Shown: in pieces, positions 17,438 through 26,772 of the stretch
Position numbering within the stretch: the first letter of the stretch is position 1
Layout: each line of letters begins with the position of its first letter
Source of the DNA: Bacteriovoracaceae bacterium
GTDB lineage: Bacteria; Bdellovibrionota; UBA2428
NCBI GenBank assembly: GCA_947467125.1
Contig: CANIGN010000005.1
Location: 1-32,183 of the forward strand
Length of the DNA stretch: 32,183 nt
Direction of reading: 5' to 3'
Notes under the pieces: model-generated
Databases searched by the model: none
Seen by the model: only the letters and a program-made list of their open reading frames with translations
Told to the model about the DNA's origin: nothing
Program-made: the position numbers and the translations under genes

Positions 17438-18205
17438 CTAGGGAAAATCTTGAGTTCCAAGGCCCTTCCAAAGCCCTTTTTGGTAATTTTGAACATACCA
17501 AAGGGCTTTGGAAGGTGGGAGATAAAAGTATTTTTTTGAAGTCACACCTATTTGAAAGGGAATCATACCAGTCTCTTCTGCAAGCTGCATTTCCTCGAGG
17601 TCTTCTCCAATATATATAGCTTTATTTTTACTTTGATTGGCTAGAACAAGGCCTCGCTCAAAAAGAATTTTTGAACCTTTGTTTTTTCTTTCTGTATTTT
17701 TTTGTGGAATAAAAAGCGATCCCTTGAAAACTCTATGCTCATCATGACCGCTGAATTTACCAAAAGGAGAAAAATCCCAAGGCTCTTCATCCTCTTTCCA
17801 GCTTGTTTTATCTGCAGGAACTTTTCCGGATAAAAAATCAATTAATCGAAGAATCTTTGCGCTCGCTAAATCTTTGAGAGGCTTTTCTGGTGGATAGTTG
17901 ACTCCCCATTCCTCAGGTACGTCTGTGAGCATTCCTAGTTTGAGGCCCTTTTTTTGCAAATCATTTATATAATCTCGAGCGGATTCATAGCGCCTTCCGT
18001 CTAACCATTTGAATTTTCCATACATGTTTTTGGAGTGAACCTCTCTCATGTAAAACATGGGATTGTAGTTGTTTGTCTTGGTATCAATGAGAGTGTTCCC
18101 AAGGTCTAAGAAAATCCAAACATTTTTCTTTGAAGAACGCCGTTGTTGAGCAAAAGCGTAAAAACCTAAAAATAAAAAACAAAACGTTAAAAAGTAAAAC
18201 TTCAT
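17438..18205 (-). CDS. Secreted HAD-superfamily-like protein
   Basis: Signal-like MKFYFLTFCFLFLGFYAFAQ; HAD motif I-like WIFLDLGNTLIDT, motif II-like GMLTDVP, motif IV-like AIYIGEDLEEMQLAEETGM. Confidence 0.7.
   Translation of the reverse strand: MKFYFLTFCFLFLGFYAFAQQRRSSKKNVWIFLDLGNTLIDTKTNNYNPMFYMREVHSKNMYGKFKWLDGRRYESARDYINDLQKKGLKLGMLTDVPEEWGVNYPPEKPLKDLASAKILRLIDFLSGKVPADKTSWKEDEEPWDFSPFGKFSGHDEHRVFKGSLFIPQKNTERKNKGSKILFERGLVLANQSKNKAIYIGEDLEEMQLAEETGMIPFQIGVTSKKYFYLPPSKALWYVQNYQKGLWKGLGTQDFP
17464..17515. repeat. Long hairpin: CCTTCCAAAGCCCTTTTTGGTA (17464-17485) pairs with TACCAAAGGGCTTTGGAAGG (17496-17515), 2-nt T bulge, 10-nt loop
   Basis: Read directly; 20 complementary pairs, lying inside the 3' end of the HAD-like CDS. 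Confidence 0.85.
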
Positions 18206-19434
18206 GAGAAAGCTCCTTCTTCAAGTGAAGTTGATAAATCAAGACTCTTCGATTTGTGATGAGATCGCGTCATCATAAAAACAAGAGAAAGAATAAGGAT
18301 TCCGAGACAGCTAAAAATCCCTGATTGAGTCAGAAGGTCATTCAACTTTCCTTCTTGGAGTGAAGACCCAATAAGAGCGGCCATCCAGGCGCAGACAGCT
18401 CGATCGACGATCGACTCAAGCGAGAGGAGTGTTGCGCGAAATTGTGTTTTTTCTTGAATTGCATCGTTGATGAGTTGTTTTTGAATAGGAAAAGCAATTC
18501 CAGAAGCGAGAGAAAAAATTAAAAGTAAAATCAGAGTAAAAATTTTATCAGCATAAGGAATGAGAAAAAGAGTGAGTCCCATTGCAATCGTTGCGAAAGA
18601 AACAGCTTGGCGATTTTTTTTAAAACTTTGAAAAATTTGTGGAAAAAATGAGCCCAAAGCTTCACTCAAAGTCATAAGCGACATAATCCATCCAAATGAA
18701 TAAAGAGTGAAGTTTTTAGAGTTTAAGATAGGTTGATAGAGATTGACTTGGCATAAGCGAGTCAGGGTGAAGATTCCTATTCCTTGTATAATAATAAAGA
18801 GCAAATAAAAATTAGATCCAAGATATTTAAGAGCTTTGAGAGTCCCCTGGAGTGAGCTCTTGTGTGTAGATTTTTGAAAAGAAATTTCTGGAAGCTTTAG
18901 GACAAAGAAAAGTGAAACGAGGGCGTTAAAAGTTGTGATCCAATAAGGAAGGGTCAGGTGCCATTTCATAAGAAATCCTACAATTGCCCAGCAAAAAACT
19001 TTTCCAAAAAGGCTTATAGCACGTGCCTTACCTTCTACTTTTGCGTATTCGTGCTGAACTTGATTTTGTTGAAGGTATTCATAGAGATAAGCTGAGGAAG
19101 CGCCTGATATAAAAGATCTTGAAAGCGCAATCAGTAAAAAATGCCATAAGAATCCGCTGTAGTGAGCTGCAAAAATAGGAAGAAGATTTGCAAAGATAAG
19201 AGTTCCCGCTCCCCATATGAGACATTTTTTATAACCCAGACGATCTGCAAGATATCCTGTGGGAATTTCTAAAAAACAAAACACAATATAGTAAAGACTT
19301 TGAATGCGGAAGATTTGCAAGTCACTGACTCCACTCAGTTTTTGGTATTCATAGAATACAGGAACCCAAACAAGGAGAGTGTAGAAAAACTGGAAAGCAG
19401 TATAAAGATAGATAACCTTTTTGCTTTCTTTCAT
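18202..19434 (-). CDS. Major facilitator superfamily transporter
   Basis: Many TM segments; MFS loop IPTGYLADRLGYKKCLIWGAG. Overlaps the downstream HAD-like gene by 4 bp. Confidence 0.88.
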   Translation of the reverse strand: MKESKKVIYLYTAFQFFYTLLVWVPVFYEYQKLSGVSDLQIFRIQSLYYIVFCFLEIPTGYLADRLGYKKCLIWGAGTLIFANLLPIFAAHYSGFLWHFLLIALSRSFISGASSAYLYEYLQQNQVQHEYAKVEGKARAISLFGKVFCWAIVGFLMKWHLTLPYWITTFNALVSLFFVLKLPEISFQKSTHKSSLQGTLKALKYLGSNFYLLFIIIQGIGIFTLTRLCQVNLYQPILNSKNFTLYSFGWIMSLMTLSEALGSFFPQIFQSFKKNRQAVSFATIAMGLTLFLIPYADKIFTLILLLIFSLASGIAFPIQKQLINDAIQEKTQFRATLLSLESIVDRAVCAWMAALIGSSLQEGKLNDLLTQSGIFSCLGILILSLVFMMTRSHHKSKSLDLSTSLEEGAFS

Positions 19435-19441
19435 AAAATCA

Positions 19442-21451
19442 TTACTTGCTATAGGGCCTTAATTGAAGAATGTAGAGTCCGTCAGAGTTTGCAAGCCATT
19501 CTATATCGACCGGAGCACTAAAAGTATAGTCGGGAGAAAAGTGTGATTGAAGAAAACGCCCGCAATACGCCAACTTTTGAAGAGTTTCTTTTTGTTCATC
19601 ACTTAAATCCTCTTGTTCTTTACCTCTTGCCACGGTTCGGCCGCCACCTTCGACAGTGTTGTAGAGATATTGATAAGGAGCTTCGCTTCCTTGAACAATT
19701 TGAACGGCAGATTTAGTAGAAATATTCATATAAACATTTCGAAAGTCACTTTTATTTGCGGGGTTACTTGTGACTAAAACTCCACCCATTTTTGAAGGAA
19801 TTTCTTCTTGAATAATGACTCCCATGTACACATCGTCGAGTGATATCCCCACGTCTTGTCTAAGGCGTACGCTTCGAGGTGAAAGGATAGAGGCCCAAAC
19901 TTGTTTGATGCTTTCAAAAATATTATCAGCAGTCGTCACGTGATTGATGCTTTCGTAAATTCCAGCAGCAGAAAATCCATAGAGATCTTCAGCGTTAGAT
20001 GAGCTTCGAACAACAAAGCTTGAAACTCCGCCTAAGTTCATCATGATTTCGCTATCGATGTAGCTCTTTAAATGCTTTGGCAGTCTTGTTTCTAAAATCA
20101 TGTGCTGCAGATTGATACAGAGGGCATCGATCTGCCGAGCATTCAGCTCGAGCGCCATCTTAAGTTTTCCAATGGCTTGTTGAATTTTGGGAGATGATTC
20201 TAGAAATTGTTGTTGAATTGCAAAGGGAATAGCAATTCCTTTTGAAAGGTTTACAGAATTTTTTAAATAGTTGTGAGAGAGTTCATAAATTTTTGAAATA
20301 TCTTGAGAGGTTATTTTCGGAGGTAATTTATGATTTAAAGCTTTTGCAAGATAGTTCAAAAGATTCGCTCGAGGAGGGCGTTTCACTTGATAAAAACCAA
20401 GAATCCGCTGAGAGCCTTCATTTAAAACATGGAATAATTCACCTAAGTTTGCTGCTTTTGTTCCGTACTTAAATCGATCTTCGACTCGTAAGTTTTCAAG
20501 TGAGGTAATAGGAACATTCGTCACAAGTGGTTCGTCGAGTTTGATCTTTGTTGCTTTCCAAGATGGTTTTAAAAGATCAGTGGGTTTATCTGTGGGACGA
20601 ATTCGAACATGATTGGCGTTGTTATCAACTTGATATTCAACCCAGGAATTTTGCCAAGAGTGTTTTGATATTTCTTGAAGAATGCCCAGTTGAATCGCGT
20701 TGGGGATTTGCCAGCCACTTGCCAAAACATTTGTGTGTGAAAGAGGTGTTGTGTGTTCAGCGTTGATGATTCCAGAAAGGCGAGGAATGTCATCGGGTAC
20801 GCGAGGCATGACAATGATGTCGTGCCATTCAAGAGTGCTCTTTTGAAGTTGGTAGTCTTCTAGGTTGTCAAAAGCACGGATGCGTCCAACTGTTTTTCCT
20901 GGATTCAGCGGAATGTAAGTTGCCGAAGCGAAAAGTTCATGGGCATAGATTCGAGGAAGGCGAAGTGAGTCTTCATCCTTGATAAAGTTTTCTTGAAAAT
21001 GATTTGCGGGTTTGATGTAAAGCGGAAGCGAGGGATCAAGATTTTTTCGAACAATTTTATAAAAATCTTCGAGCATGTTGAGATTCATTGTGTCGACTTC
21101 AACGGTTTCAAGAGTGAAGAATTTTTTTTGTGCGTGATCTTGAAGAGCGATAATCCCCAAGAAGAAGCGGCGACTTTCACTTTGGTAAAAACTTTCATTG
21201 AACTGGTCTATGTTTTGTTCGAGTTCGTTGAGGGGGATTTTGAGAAGGCAATCGGCAATGTAATTTGCATGAAAAGAATAGGATGCGTGATTTAAAAAGT
21301 GAACGGTGTTTTGGTTGCGATCAATCACGACTTTGACAAACGGAACTCCCGCTAGATGACCACAGATTTGTTGAAAGGCTTCGGTGCTGAGGGTTTCGTT
21401 ACATATATTTTGAACGTTCGAGATCGTAGGATTTTCTAAACCACCTCTCAT
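19442..21451 (-). CDS. PEP synthase/PPDK-like protein: phosphohistidine-like domain followed by ATP-grasp-like PPDK_N domain
   Basis: LSGIINAEHTTPLSHTNVLASGWQIPNA (swivelling-domain-like) precedes FVVRSSSNAEDLYGFSAAGIYESI...VWASILSPRSVRLRQDVGI...MGVIIQEEI...VDIEWLANSDGLYILQLRPY (PPDK_N-like). Confidence 0.85.
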   Translation of the reverse strand: MRGGLENPTISNVQNICNETLSTEAFQQICGHLAGVPFVKVVIDRNQNTVHFLNHASYSFHANYIADCLLKIPLNELEQNIDQFNESFYQSESRRFFLGIIALQDHAQKKFFTLETVEVDTMNLNMLEDFYKIVRKNLDPSLPLYIKPANHFQENFIKDEDSLRLPRIYAHELFASATYIPLNPGKTVGRIRAFDNLEDYQLQKSTLEWHDIIVMPRVPDDIPRLSGIINAEHTTPLSHTNVLASGWQIPNAIQLGILQEISKHSWQNSWVEYQVDNNANHVRIRPTDKPTDLLKPSWKATKIKLDEPLVTNVPITSLENLRVEDRFKYGTKAANLGELFHVLNEGSQRILGFYQVKRPPRANLLNYLAKALNHKLPPKITSQDISKIYELSHNYLKNSVNLSKGIAIPFAIQQQFLESSPKIQQAIGKLKMALELNARQIDALCINLQHMILETRLPKHLKSYIDSEIMMNLGGVSSFVVRSSSNAEDLYGFSAAGIYESINHVTTADNIFESIKQVWASILSPRSVRLRQDVGISLDDVYMGVIIQEEIPSKMGGVLVTSNPANKSDFRNVYMNISTKSAVQIVQGSEAPYQYLYNTVEGGGRTVARGKEQEDLSDEQKETLQKLAYCGRFLQSHFSPDYTFSAPVDIEWLANSDGLYILQLRPYSK

Positions 21452-21578
21452 GTTGCACCCCTCAATGTAGGACTAGCATTCGCGTAGAGTTTTGATCAAC
21501 TTTTGGGCGAACTTAAAAACCCTATAAAAATATTTCTAAAAAGTGCCTCACATTCTTTTCTGAAGTAGATATAAATCA

Positions 21579-22298
21579 ATGAGCTTTGAGCGTTTAAAAG
21601 TAAAACTTTATTGTGATGGGGCCTATAAAGAGGAAATCCTTAAATACAATCAGGATCCAGAAATCGCAGGCATGACCACGAATCCTTCTTTAATGAAAAA
21701 AGCAGGCATTCATGATTATGTGAGTTTTAGCCAAGAAGTTTTAAAAGTGGTGACGCAAAAACCAATCTCCTTTGAAGTTTTTGCAGATGATATTCCCGAG
21801 ATGACTCGTCAAGCAAAGCTCATCGCAACATGGGGAAAAAATGTTTACGTAAAAATTCCGATCTTGAACACGAAGGGAATCTCTACGGCTTCTTTGATTC
21901 AAGAGCTTTCTCATTCAGGTGTGAAGGTGAATGTCACGGCTGTTTTAACGGAAGAGCAAATTCAAGAAGCGTTGAAGGTTTTAGCTGGAGGAGCTCCTTC
22001 GATTTTATCGATATTTGCAGGACGCATTGCCGATACGGCTCGTGATCCAAATCCACTTGTGAAAGACGCTGTTGAGGCTGCCAAAAAAAAGGCGCCTAGT
22101 GTGGAAGTTTTGTGGGCAAGTACGCGTGAAGTTTATAATCTCATTGAGGCAGAAAAGGCTGGTTGCCAAATTATTACTGTTCCTGGAAGCATTTTAGAAA
22201 AGTATCGAGACATGCGTACAAAAACTTTGCACGAAGTGAGTTTGGACACAGTCAAAACTTTTAAAAAAGATAGCGATGCTGCGGGTTATTCGCTTTAA
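21579..22298 (+). CDS. Transaldolase / fructose-6-phosphate aldolase family
   Basis: KLYCDGAYKEEILKYNQDPEIAGMTTNPSLMKKAG, FEVFADD, VYVKIPILNTKG, VNVTAVLTEEQ, SIFAGRIADTARDP, EVLWASTREVYN. Confidence 0.92.
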   Translation: MSFERLKVKLYCDGAYKEEILKYNQDPEIAGMTTNPSLMKKAGIHDYVSFSQEVLKVVTQKPISFEVFADDIPEMTRQAKLIATWGKNVYVKIPILNTKGISTASLIQELSHSGVKVNVTAVLTEEQIQEALKVLAGGAPSILSIFAGRIADTARDPNPLVKDAVEAAKKKAPSVEVLWASTREVYNLIEAEKAGCQIITVPGSILEKYRDMRTKTLHEVSLDTVKTFKKDSDAAGYSL

Positions 22299-22356
22299 TT
22301 AAGTGTCTTAACCAAAAATTCACAGTCTAAAGCTCATTTTGTTGCGAAAATAAACT

Positions 22357-22947
22357 GTGCGCTTTTGTTCTTTAGTTTTGTTTTCTTTTTTTGCACTCAA
22401 TGGATGCGTGCCTTTTCCACTCGCTCTTAAGAATGGAAATTGTCTCGTTCAGGATCAAATTATTAATACTTATCATTTAGAGGGAGCCTGGAAGACAGAG
22501 ACGGATGCGAATGGCGAGTTTGAAATGATTTATTTTGAAGCGCCTAATTTGTGGTTTAAGGATCTTGAAAGCTCGAGAGTTTCAGTCACAGCAGGCGATG
22601 GAAAAACGATCTATGCGATTCTTTCTCATCGCATGTGTAAGATCCATTGGAATGATGGAGCTCCTGATGCGGCTCTGGAAGTCGGAGCGTATGACATTCT
22701 CAACAACGAAAGTGCGATTGCTCAGCGTTCGTTGCAAGTTGTAGATGGAAAAGTAGATTTGGGTTTAGCAGCAGATTCGACAGCTGATTATATTAGCTAT
22801 CATTTTAGCGATGGTTGTGGCGGTACTAAATTGACACTCAGTGGGCATCTTGACGGTGGTTCTGGCATTCAGACCAAAACATATACGCTGTATCAGACAG
22901 ATCCTGCGGTTATTCAAGGCGTTTGCTCCAGCACAAGTTCAAATTAA
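22357..22947 (+). CDS. Putative lipoprotein, unknown function
   Basis: MRFCSLVLFSFFALNGCVPF with a lipobox-like LNGC; GTG start; 196 aa. Confidence 0.68.
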   Translation: MRFCSLVLFSFFALNGCVPFPLALKNGNCLVQDQIINTYHLEGAWKTETDANGEFEMIYFEAPNLWFKDLESSRVSVTAGDGKTIYAILSHRMCKIHWNDGAPDAALEVGAYDILNNESAIAQRSLQVVDGKVDLGLAADSTADYISYHFSDGCGGTKLTLSGHLDGGSGIQTKTYTLYQTDPAVIQGVCSSTSSN

Positions 22948-23025
22948 ATCATCTTTGATGAAGCGTTAAATTATTGCCGCTTCTCTTTTCACTTTCAGAA
23001 GTGAATTTCCCTATAATGAAAAAAT

Positions 23026-23544
23026 ATGGCTGACGTGGATCTCGGCGAGCTCGAGCATTATTTGCGTATTTTTCAAGAGAATCCAGATTCACGCGTTTTC
23101 GCTCCTTTGGCCGACCTTTATCGCAGACTTGGAAGAATGGATGATGCGGAAAGAATTTGCCGTGAAGGTCTTCGAAGACATCCTTACTATGCGGGGGGTC
23201 GAGTGGCTCTTGCGCATATTCTCTTTGATCGAGGGCAACTTAAAGAAGCCTTTGATGAAGTAGAGTCCATCGTCACTTATTATCCGGACAATCTTTTAGC
23301 TCGAAAGATTTTGATCAAAGCATTGCTCTCTTTGGGTCAGCGCGATCGAGCGCATCGTGAGTTAGAGGCTTTGCGAGCTCTTGCTCCAGAAGTGGCGGCC
23401 GACCCAGAGTTGCATGCATTCTTTAAATCGGGAGCTCCGTCGGCACGGCGCTTTGAGTCGGTCTCTGATTATCTCCCTCAAAGCCTTCTAGAAGGTCTCA
23501 AGCTTCAAGCTGCAATTCTTCAGCGTCTGATTGCAAGTATTTAA
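23026..23544 (+). CDS. Tetratricopeptide-repeat protein
   Basis: FAPLADLYRRLGRMDDAERICREGLRRHPYYAGGRVALAHILFDRGQLKEAFDEVESIVTYYPDNLLARKILIKALLSLGQRDRAHRELEAL. Confidence 0.85.
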   Translation: MADVDLGELEHYLRIFQENPDSRVFAPLADLYRRLGRMDDAERICREGLRRHPYYAGGRVALAHILFDRGQLKEAFDEVESIVTYYPDNLLARKILIKALLSLGQRDRAHRELEALRALAPEVAADPELHAFFKSGAPSARRFESVSDYLPQSLLEGLKLQAAILQRLIASI

Positions 23545-23616
23545 GGCAAGTATTTGGGCTCCTTTCCATCTAACCTTTGACTCTTAGCGAGGGCGGTTCT
23601 AGATTTTAGCTCAGTT

Positions 23617-24180
23617 ATGATTGAATCTGGTGATCTTAGAAAAGGGTCTAAAATATTGATCGATGCCGCTCCTTATGCCGTTCTCGATGCTCAGCACGTG
23701 AAGCCTGGTAAGGGGAGTGCTTTTGCTCGATGTAAATTAAAAAATCTCGAAACAGGTCAGCTTCTTGAGCGGACTTTTAAATCAAACGAAAGTTTTGATG
23801 AACCCAGTCTTGAGTTTGTTGAAATGCAGTATTTGTATACTGAAAATGACATGTTCATTTTTATGAATACCGTCAATTACGAACAGATTACTCTCAGCGC
23901 AAAGCTTATGGGTGATCAGAAAATGTTTCTCAAAGAAAATATTAACGTCGGAATTCTTTTCTATAATGAACGACCTATTAACGTGGAACTTCCAACTTTT
24001 GTGGAATTGCCGATTGTTTACTGCGAGCCTGGTTTCAAAGGCGACACAGCAACAGGGGCTTCTAAACCTGCAACAATGGAAGGTGGATTGATTGTGAAGG
24101 TTCCTCTTCACATGAAAGAAGGCGATATCTTGAAGATTGATACTCGCACAGGGGATTACGTTGAAAAGGTCAACAAGTAA
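23617..24180 (+). CDS. efp: Translation elongation factor P
   Basis: LRKGSKILIDAAPYAVLDAQHVKPGKGSAFARCKLKNLETGQLLERTFKSNE...; EF-P length, and position before accB-accC. Confidence 0.95.
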   Translation: MIESGDLRKGSKILIDAAPYAVLDAQHVKPGKGSAFARCKLKNLETGQLLERTFKSNESFDEPSLEFVEMQYLYTENDMFIFMNTVNYEQITLSAKLMGDQKMFLKENINVGILFYNERPINVELPTFVELPIVYCEPGFKGDTATGASKPATMEGGLIVKVPLHMKEGDILKIDTRTGDYVEKVNK

Positions 24181-24211
24181 AAATCGCGTCAAAGGAAAAG
24201 CGAGGGGTTCA

Positions 24212-24796
24212 TTGAAAAACGTGACAAAAGAAAAAAGTCTTTCGCCCAAAAAAGTAAACGAAGTTAAAGAAGTTAAATCCGGTGCTTTGAATCGAGATTT
24301 ATTAAGAAGCTTCACGGAGTTTATGCGTGAAGAAGGTCTTGTAAGTTTTAAATTTAAAAGCAAAGAGTTTGAAGTTGAATTGAATTTTTCAAATTCACAA
24401 CCAGGCGCTCTTCCTTTGCAGCAGTCTGCTCCGCAAATGAATCATGCTCCTGCTCCCGTTGTGGCGACAACTCATGTTCCCGAGCGAAATGAAGCTCCTC
24501 AAGCTTTTACTCCTCCTCCAACGGCGACTCGACCTCCTCTGGCCGCTGCTGAAAACACACGAATCATCAAGTCTCCTTTTGTCGGAACTTTTTATCGATC
24601 AGCGGGTCCTGGTAAAAGTCCCTTTGTAGATGTTGGTTCTGTCGTGAAAGCAGGGGATGCGCTTTGTATTCTTGAAGCGATGAAGTTGATGAACGAAATC
24701 GAAGCTGAATTTAAATGCAAGATTCTAAAAATCTTAGCGGAAGATGCCTCTCCTGTTGAATACGGAGAAGCTCTTTTCGAAGTTGAAGTTCTTTAG
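24212..24796 (+). CDS. accB: Acetyl-CoA carboxylase biotin carboxyl carrier protein (start uncertain; TTG 24212 follows GAGGGG; ORF open from 24137)
   Basis: Pro/Ala-rich linker, then IKSPFVGTFYRSAGPGKSPFVDVGSVVKAGDALCILEAMKLMNEIEAEFKCKI; EAMKLMNEIE biotinylation motif. Confidence 0.92.
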   Translation: MKNVTKEKSLSPKKVNEVKEVKSGALNRDLLRSFTEFMREEGLVSFKFKSKEFEVELNFSNSQPGALPLQQSAPQMNHAPAPVVATTHVPERNEAPQAFTPPPTATRPPLAAAENTRIIKSPFVGTFYRSAGPGKSPFVDVGSVVKAGDALCILEAMKLMNEIEAEFKCKILKILAEDASPVEYGEALFEVEVL

Positions 24797-24831
24797 TTTA
24801 AAATTAACTTGAAATTTAACGAGGGTAAAAA

Positions 24832-26166
24832 ATGAAAAAAGTATTAATTGCAAATCGCGGGGAAATTGCGCTTAGAATTATTCGATCTGCTCGGGAATTG
24901 GGCATCAAAACTGTTGCGGTTCATAGTGAATGTGATGCCGCAAATTTACATGTAAAAATGGCTGATGAGAGTATTTGTATCGGTGGAAATCGCGCAAAAG
25001 ATTCTTATCTTAATATTGTTGCTTTGATGTCTGCGTGTGATGTGTCGGGTGCCGATGCGGTTCATCCTGGATATGGATTTTTGAGCGAGCAAGCACATTT
25101 TGCTTCTACGGTTGCAGAATGTGGAATTACTTTTATCGGACCGAAGCCTGAGTCCATGAAGAAGCTTGGCTCAAAAGTGAGTGCTCGTGAAATTGTTTCT
25201 AAATCGGGCGTTCCTGTTTTGCCTGGAAGTGGCGTTTTAAAAAGTGTTGAAGATGCTTTGAGCATCTCTAAGGATATTGGTTTCCCCGTTCTTCTGAAAG
25301 CTTCTAACGGAGGCGGCGGTCGGGGAATGCGTATTGTTCGGAGCGAAGATGAGCTCAAAAGAGCTTTTGAGTCTGCGCAAAGTGAATCAAAGGCTGCGTT
25401 TGGTTCTGGAGATATTTTCGTTGAAAAATTTGTTGAAAAGCCACGCCATATAGAAATTCAAATTCTTGCAGATCGTTATGGAAACGTGATTCATCTTGGC
25501 GAGCGCGAGTGCAGTTTACAGCGTCGTCACCAAAAAGTAATTGAAGAAGCTCCCTCTATGCATCTTGATGAAGAATTAAGGCAAAGAATGGGAAAGGCGG
25601 CTTGTGCTGTCGCTTCTGCCGTGAATTACGAAAGTTTGGGAACTTGTGAGTTCTTGTTGGATGAGCAAAAGAATTTTTATTTCATGGAAACCAACACTCG
25701 TATTCAGGTGGAACATCCGGTTACTGAATTTGTAACAGGAATCGATCTTGTAAAAGAACAATTCTATGTGGCTATGGGTGAACGTCTTCGATACAAGCAA
25801 AGTGACATCAAACTCACGGGACATGCGATTGAATGTCGCGTGAACGCAGAAGATCCCTATAGCTTTATGCCTAGTCCTGGAAAAATTGAAAATTTGATAT
25901 GGGCTGGTGGATTAGGAGTGAGAATTGATTCAGGAGTTTATCCTGGTTTTAGTGTGCCACCTTTTTACGATTCTATGCTCGCAAAGGTAATTTGCTATGG
26001 GCACGATCGCAAAGAATCCAGAGCCAAAATGCTCAGAGCTCTGAGGGAATGTGTTGTAGAGGGAATTAAAACAAACATTCCTCTTCATAAAAAAATTCTT
26101 GAGCATGAAGATTATGTAAGCGGCGATACATATACGAAATGGATTGAAGAAAAGCTTCTTGTTTAA
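24832..26166 (+). CDS. accC: Acetyl-CoA carboxylase biotin carboxylase subunit
   Basis: KKVLIANRGEIALRIIRSARELGIKTVAVHSECD, VHPGYGFLSEQAHFA, LLKASNGGGGRGMRIV, METNTRIQVEHPVTEFVTGIDLVKEQ. Confidence 0.97.
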   Translation: MKKVLIANRGEIALRIIRSARELGIKTVAVHSECDAANLHVKMADESICIGGNRAKDSYLNIVALMSACDVSGADAVHPGYGFLSEQAHFASTVAECGITFIGPKPESMKKLGSKVSAREIVSKSGVPVLPGSGVLKSVEDALSISKDIGFPVLLKASNGGGGRGMRIVRSEDELKRAFESAQSESKAAFGSGDIFVEKFVEKPRHIEIQILADRYGNVIHLGERECSLQRRHQKVIEEAPSMHLDEELRQRMGKAACAVASAVNYESLGTCEFLLDEQKNFYFMETNTRIQVEHPVTEFVTGIDLVKEQFYVAMGERLRYKQSDIKLTGHAIECRVNAEDPYSFMPSPGKIENLIWAGGLGVRIDSGVYPGFSVPPFYDSMLAKVICYGHDRKESRAKMLRALRECVVEGIKTNIPLHKKILEHEDYVSGDTYTKWIEEKLLV

Positions 26167-26212
26167 GGGCGTGTATTTGCCAAATACTTCTTTTGGCCAC
26201 TAGACTGATCCT

Positions 26213-26704
26213 ATGGCGAGAGACATTGATGCTTTAAGAGATCAACTGTTGCGTGAGTTAGGTTCAACGGGAGAAAAGCTTGAGTCTATCGATATTGATT
26301 GGGCTGTTGAATTAAAAGATTTAACGTCTCTTCCGGATTCAGATTTTCAAAAAATTGCTTTAGATTTAGCCGCTCAGTTTGCCATTCTCTCTGATTGGAC
26401 AAACGCTCGTGATTGCATCAGACGTTATCGTAAATTAGATCCCACTCATGTTGAAGCTTTGATTTTTGAAATGCGATGTTTGTATGAGTTAGAAAGTTTT
26501 ACGGAAGTTTTGGCTCTTGGTCAGACTCCTTTGTCAGAAAAGCGTCACTTACTTTCAGTCAATTATTTGATGGCCATATGTTTTGAAGCTTTGGAAATGT
26601 TTCCGCAGGCTCGAAGTCGATACGAATCTGTCGTCCGCCAAGATGTTAACTTTTTAGATGCATCTTTAAGGTTGTCGAAGCTCCAAGGCTTCGGCGGTCG
26701 ATGA
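26213..26704 (+). CDS. TPR-like hypothetical protein
   Basis: Helical repeats (AAQFAILSDWTNARDCIRRYRKLDPTHVEALIFEMRCLYELESFTEVLALG...LMAICFEALEMFPQARSRYESVVRQDVNFLDA). Confidence 0.65.
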   Translation: MARDIDALRDQLLRELGSTGEKLESIDIDWAVELKDLTSLPDSDFQKIALDLAAQFAILSDWTNARDCIRRYRKLDPTHVEALIFEMRCLYELESFTEVLALGQTPLSEKRHLLSVNYLMAICFEALEMFPQARSRYESVVRQDVNFLDASLRLSKLQGFGGR

Positions 26705-26772
26705 TAGAATATAAGAGTGAAATTGGGTGTCTTTTGCTGCCTAAATTTCATATGAAAAAATAGTGTAGTTAA

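Noticed and set aside
17419-17619. 66-aa plus-strand ORF across the HAD-like gene's 3' hairpin
   Set aside because: It overlaps the HAD-like CDS, and its apparent repeats derive from the hairpin sequence.
23782-24363. 193-aa minus-strand ORF across efp and accB
   Set aside because: It is antisense to two well-supported genes and has no recognisable motif.
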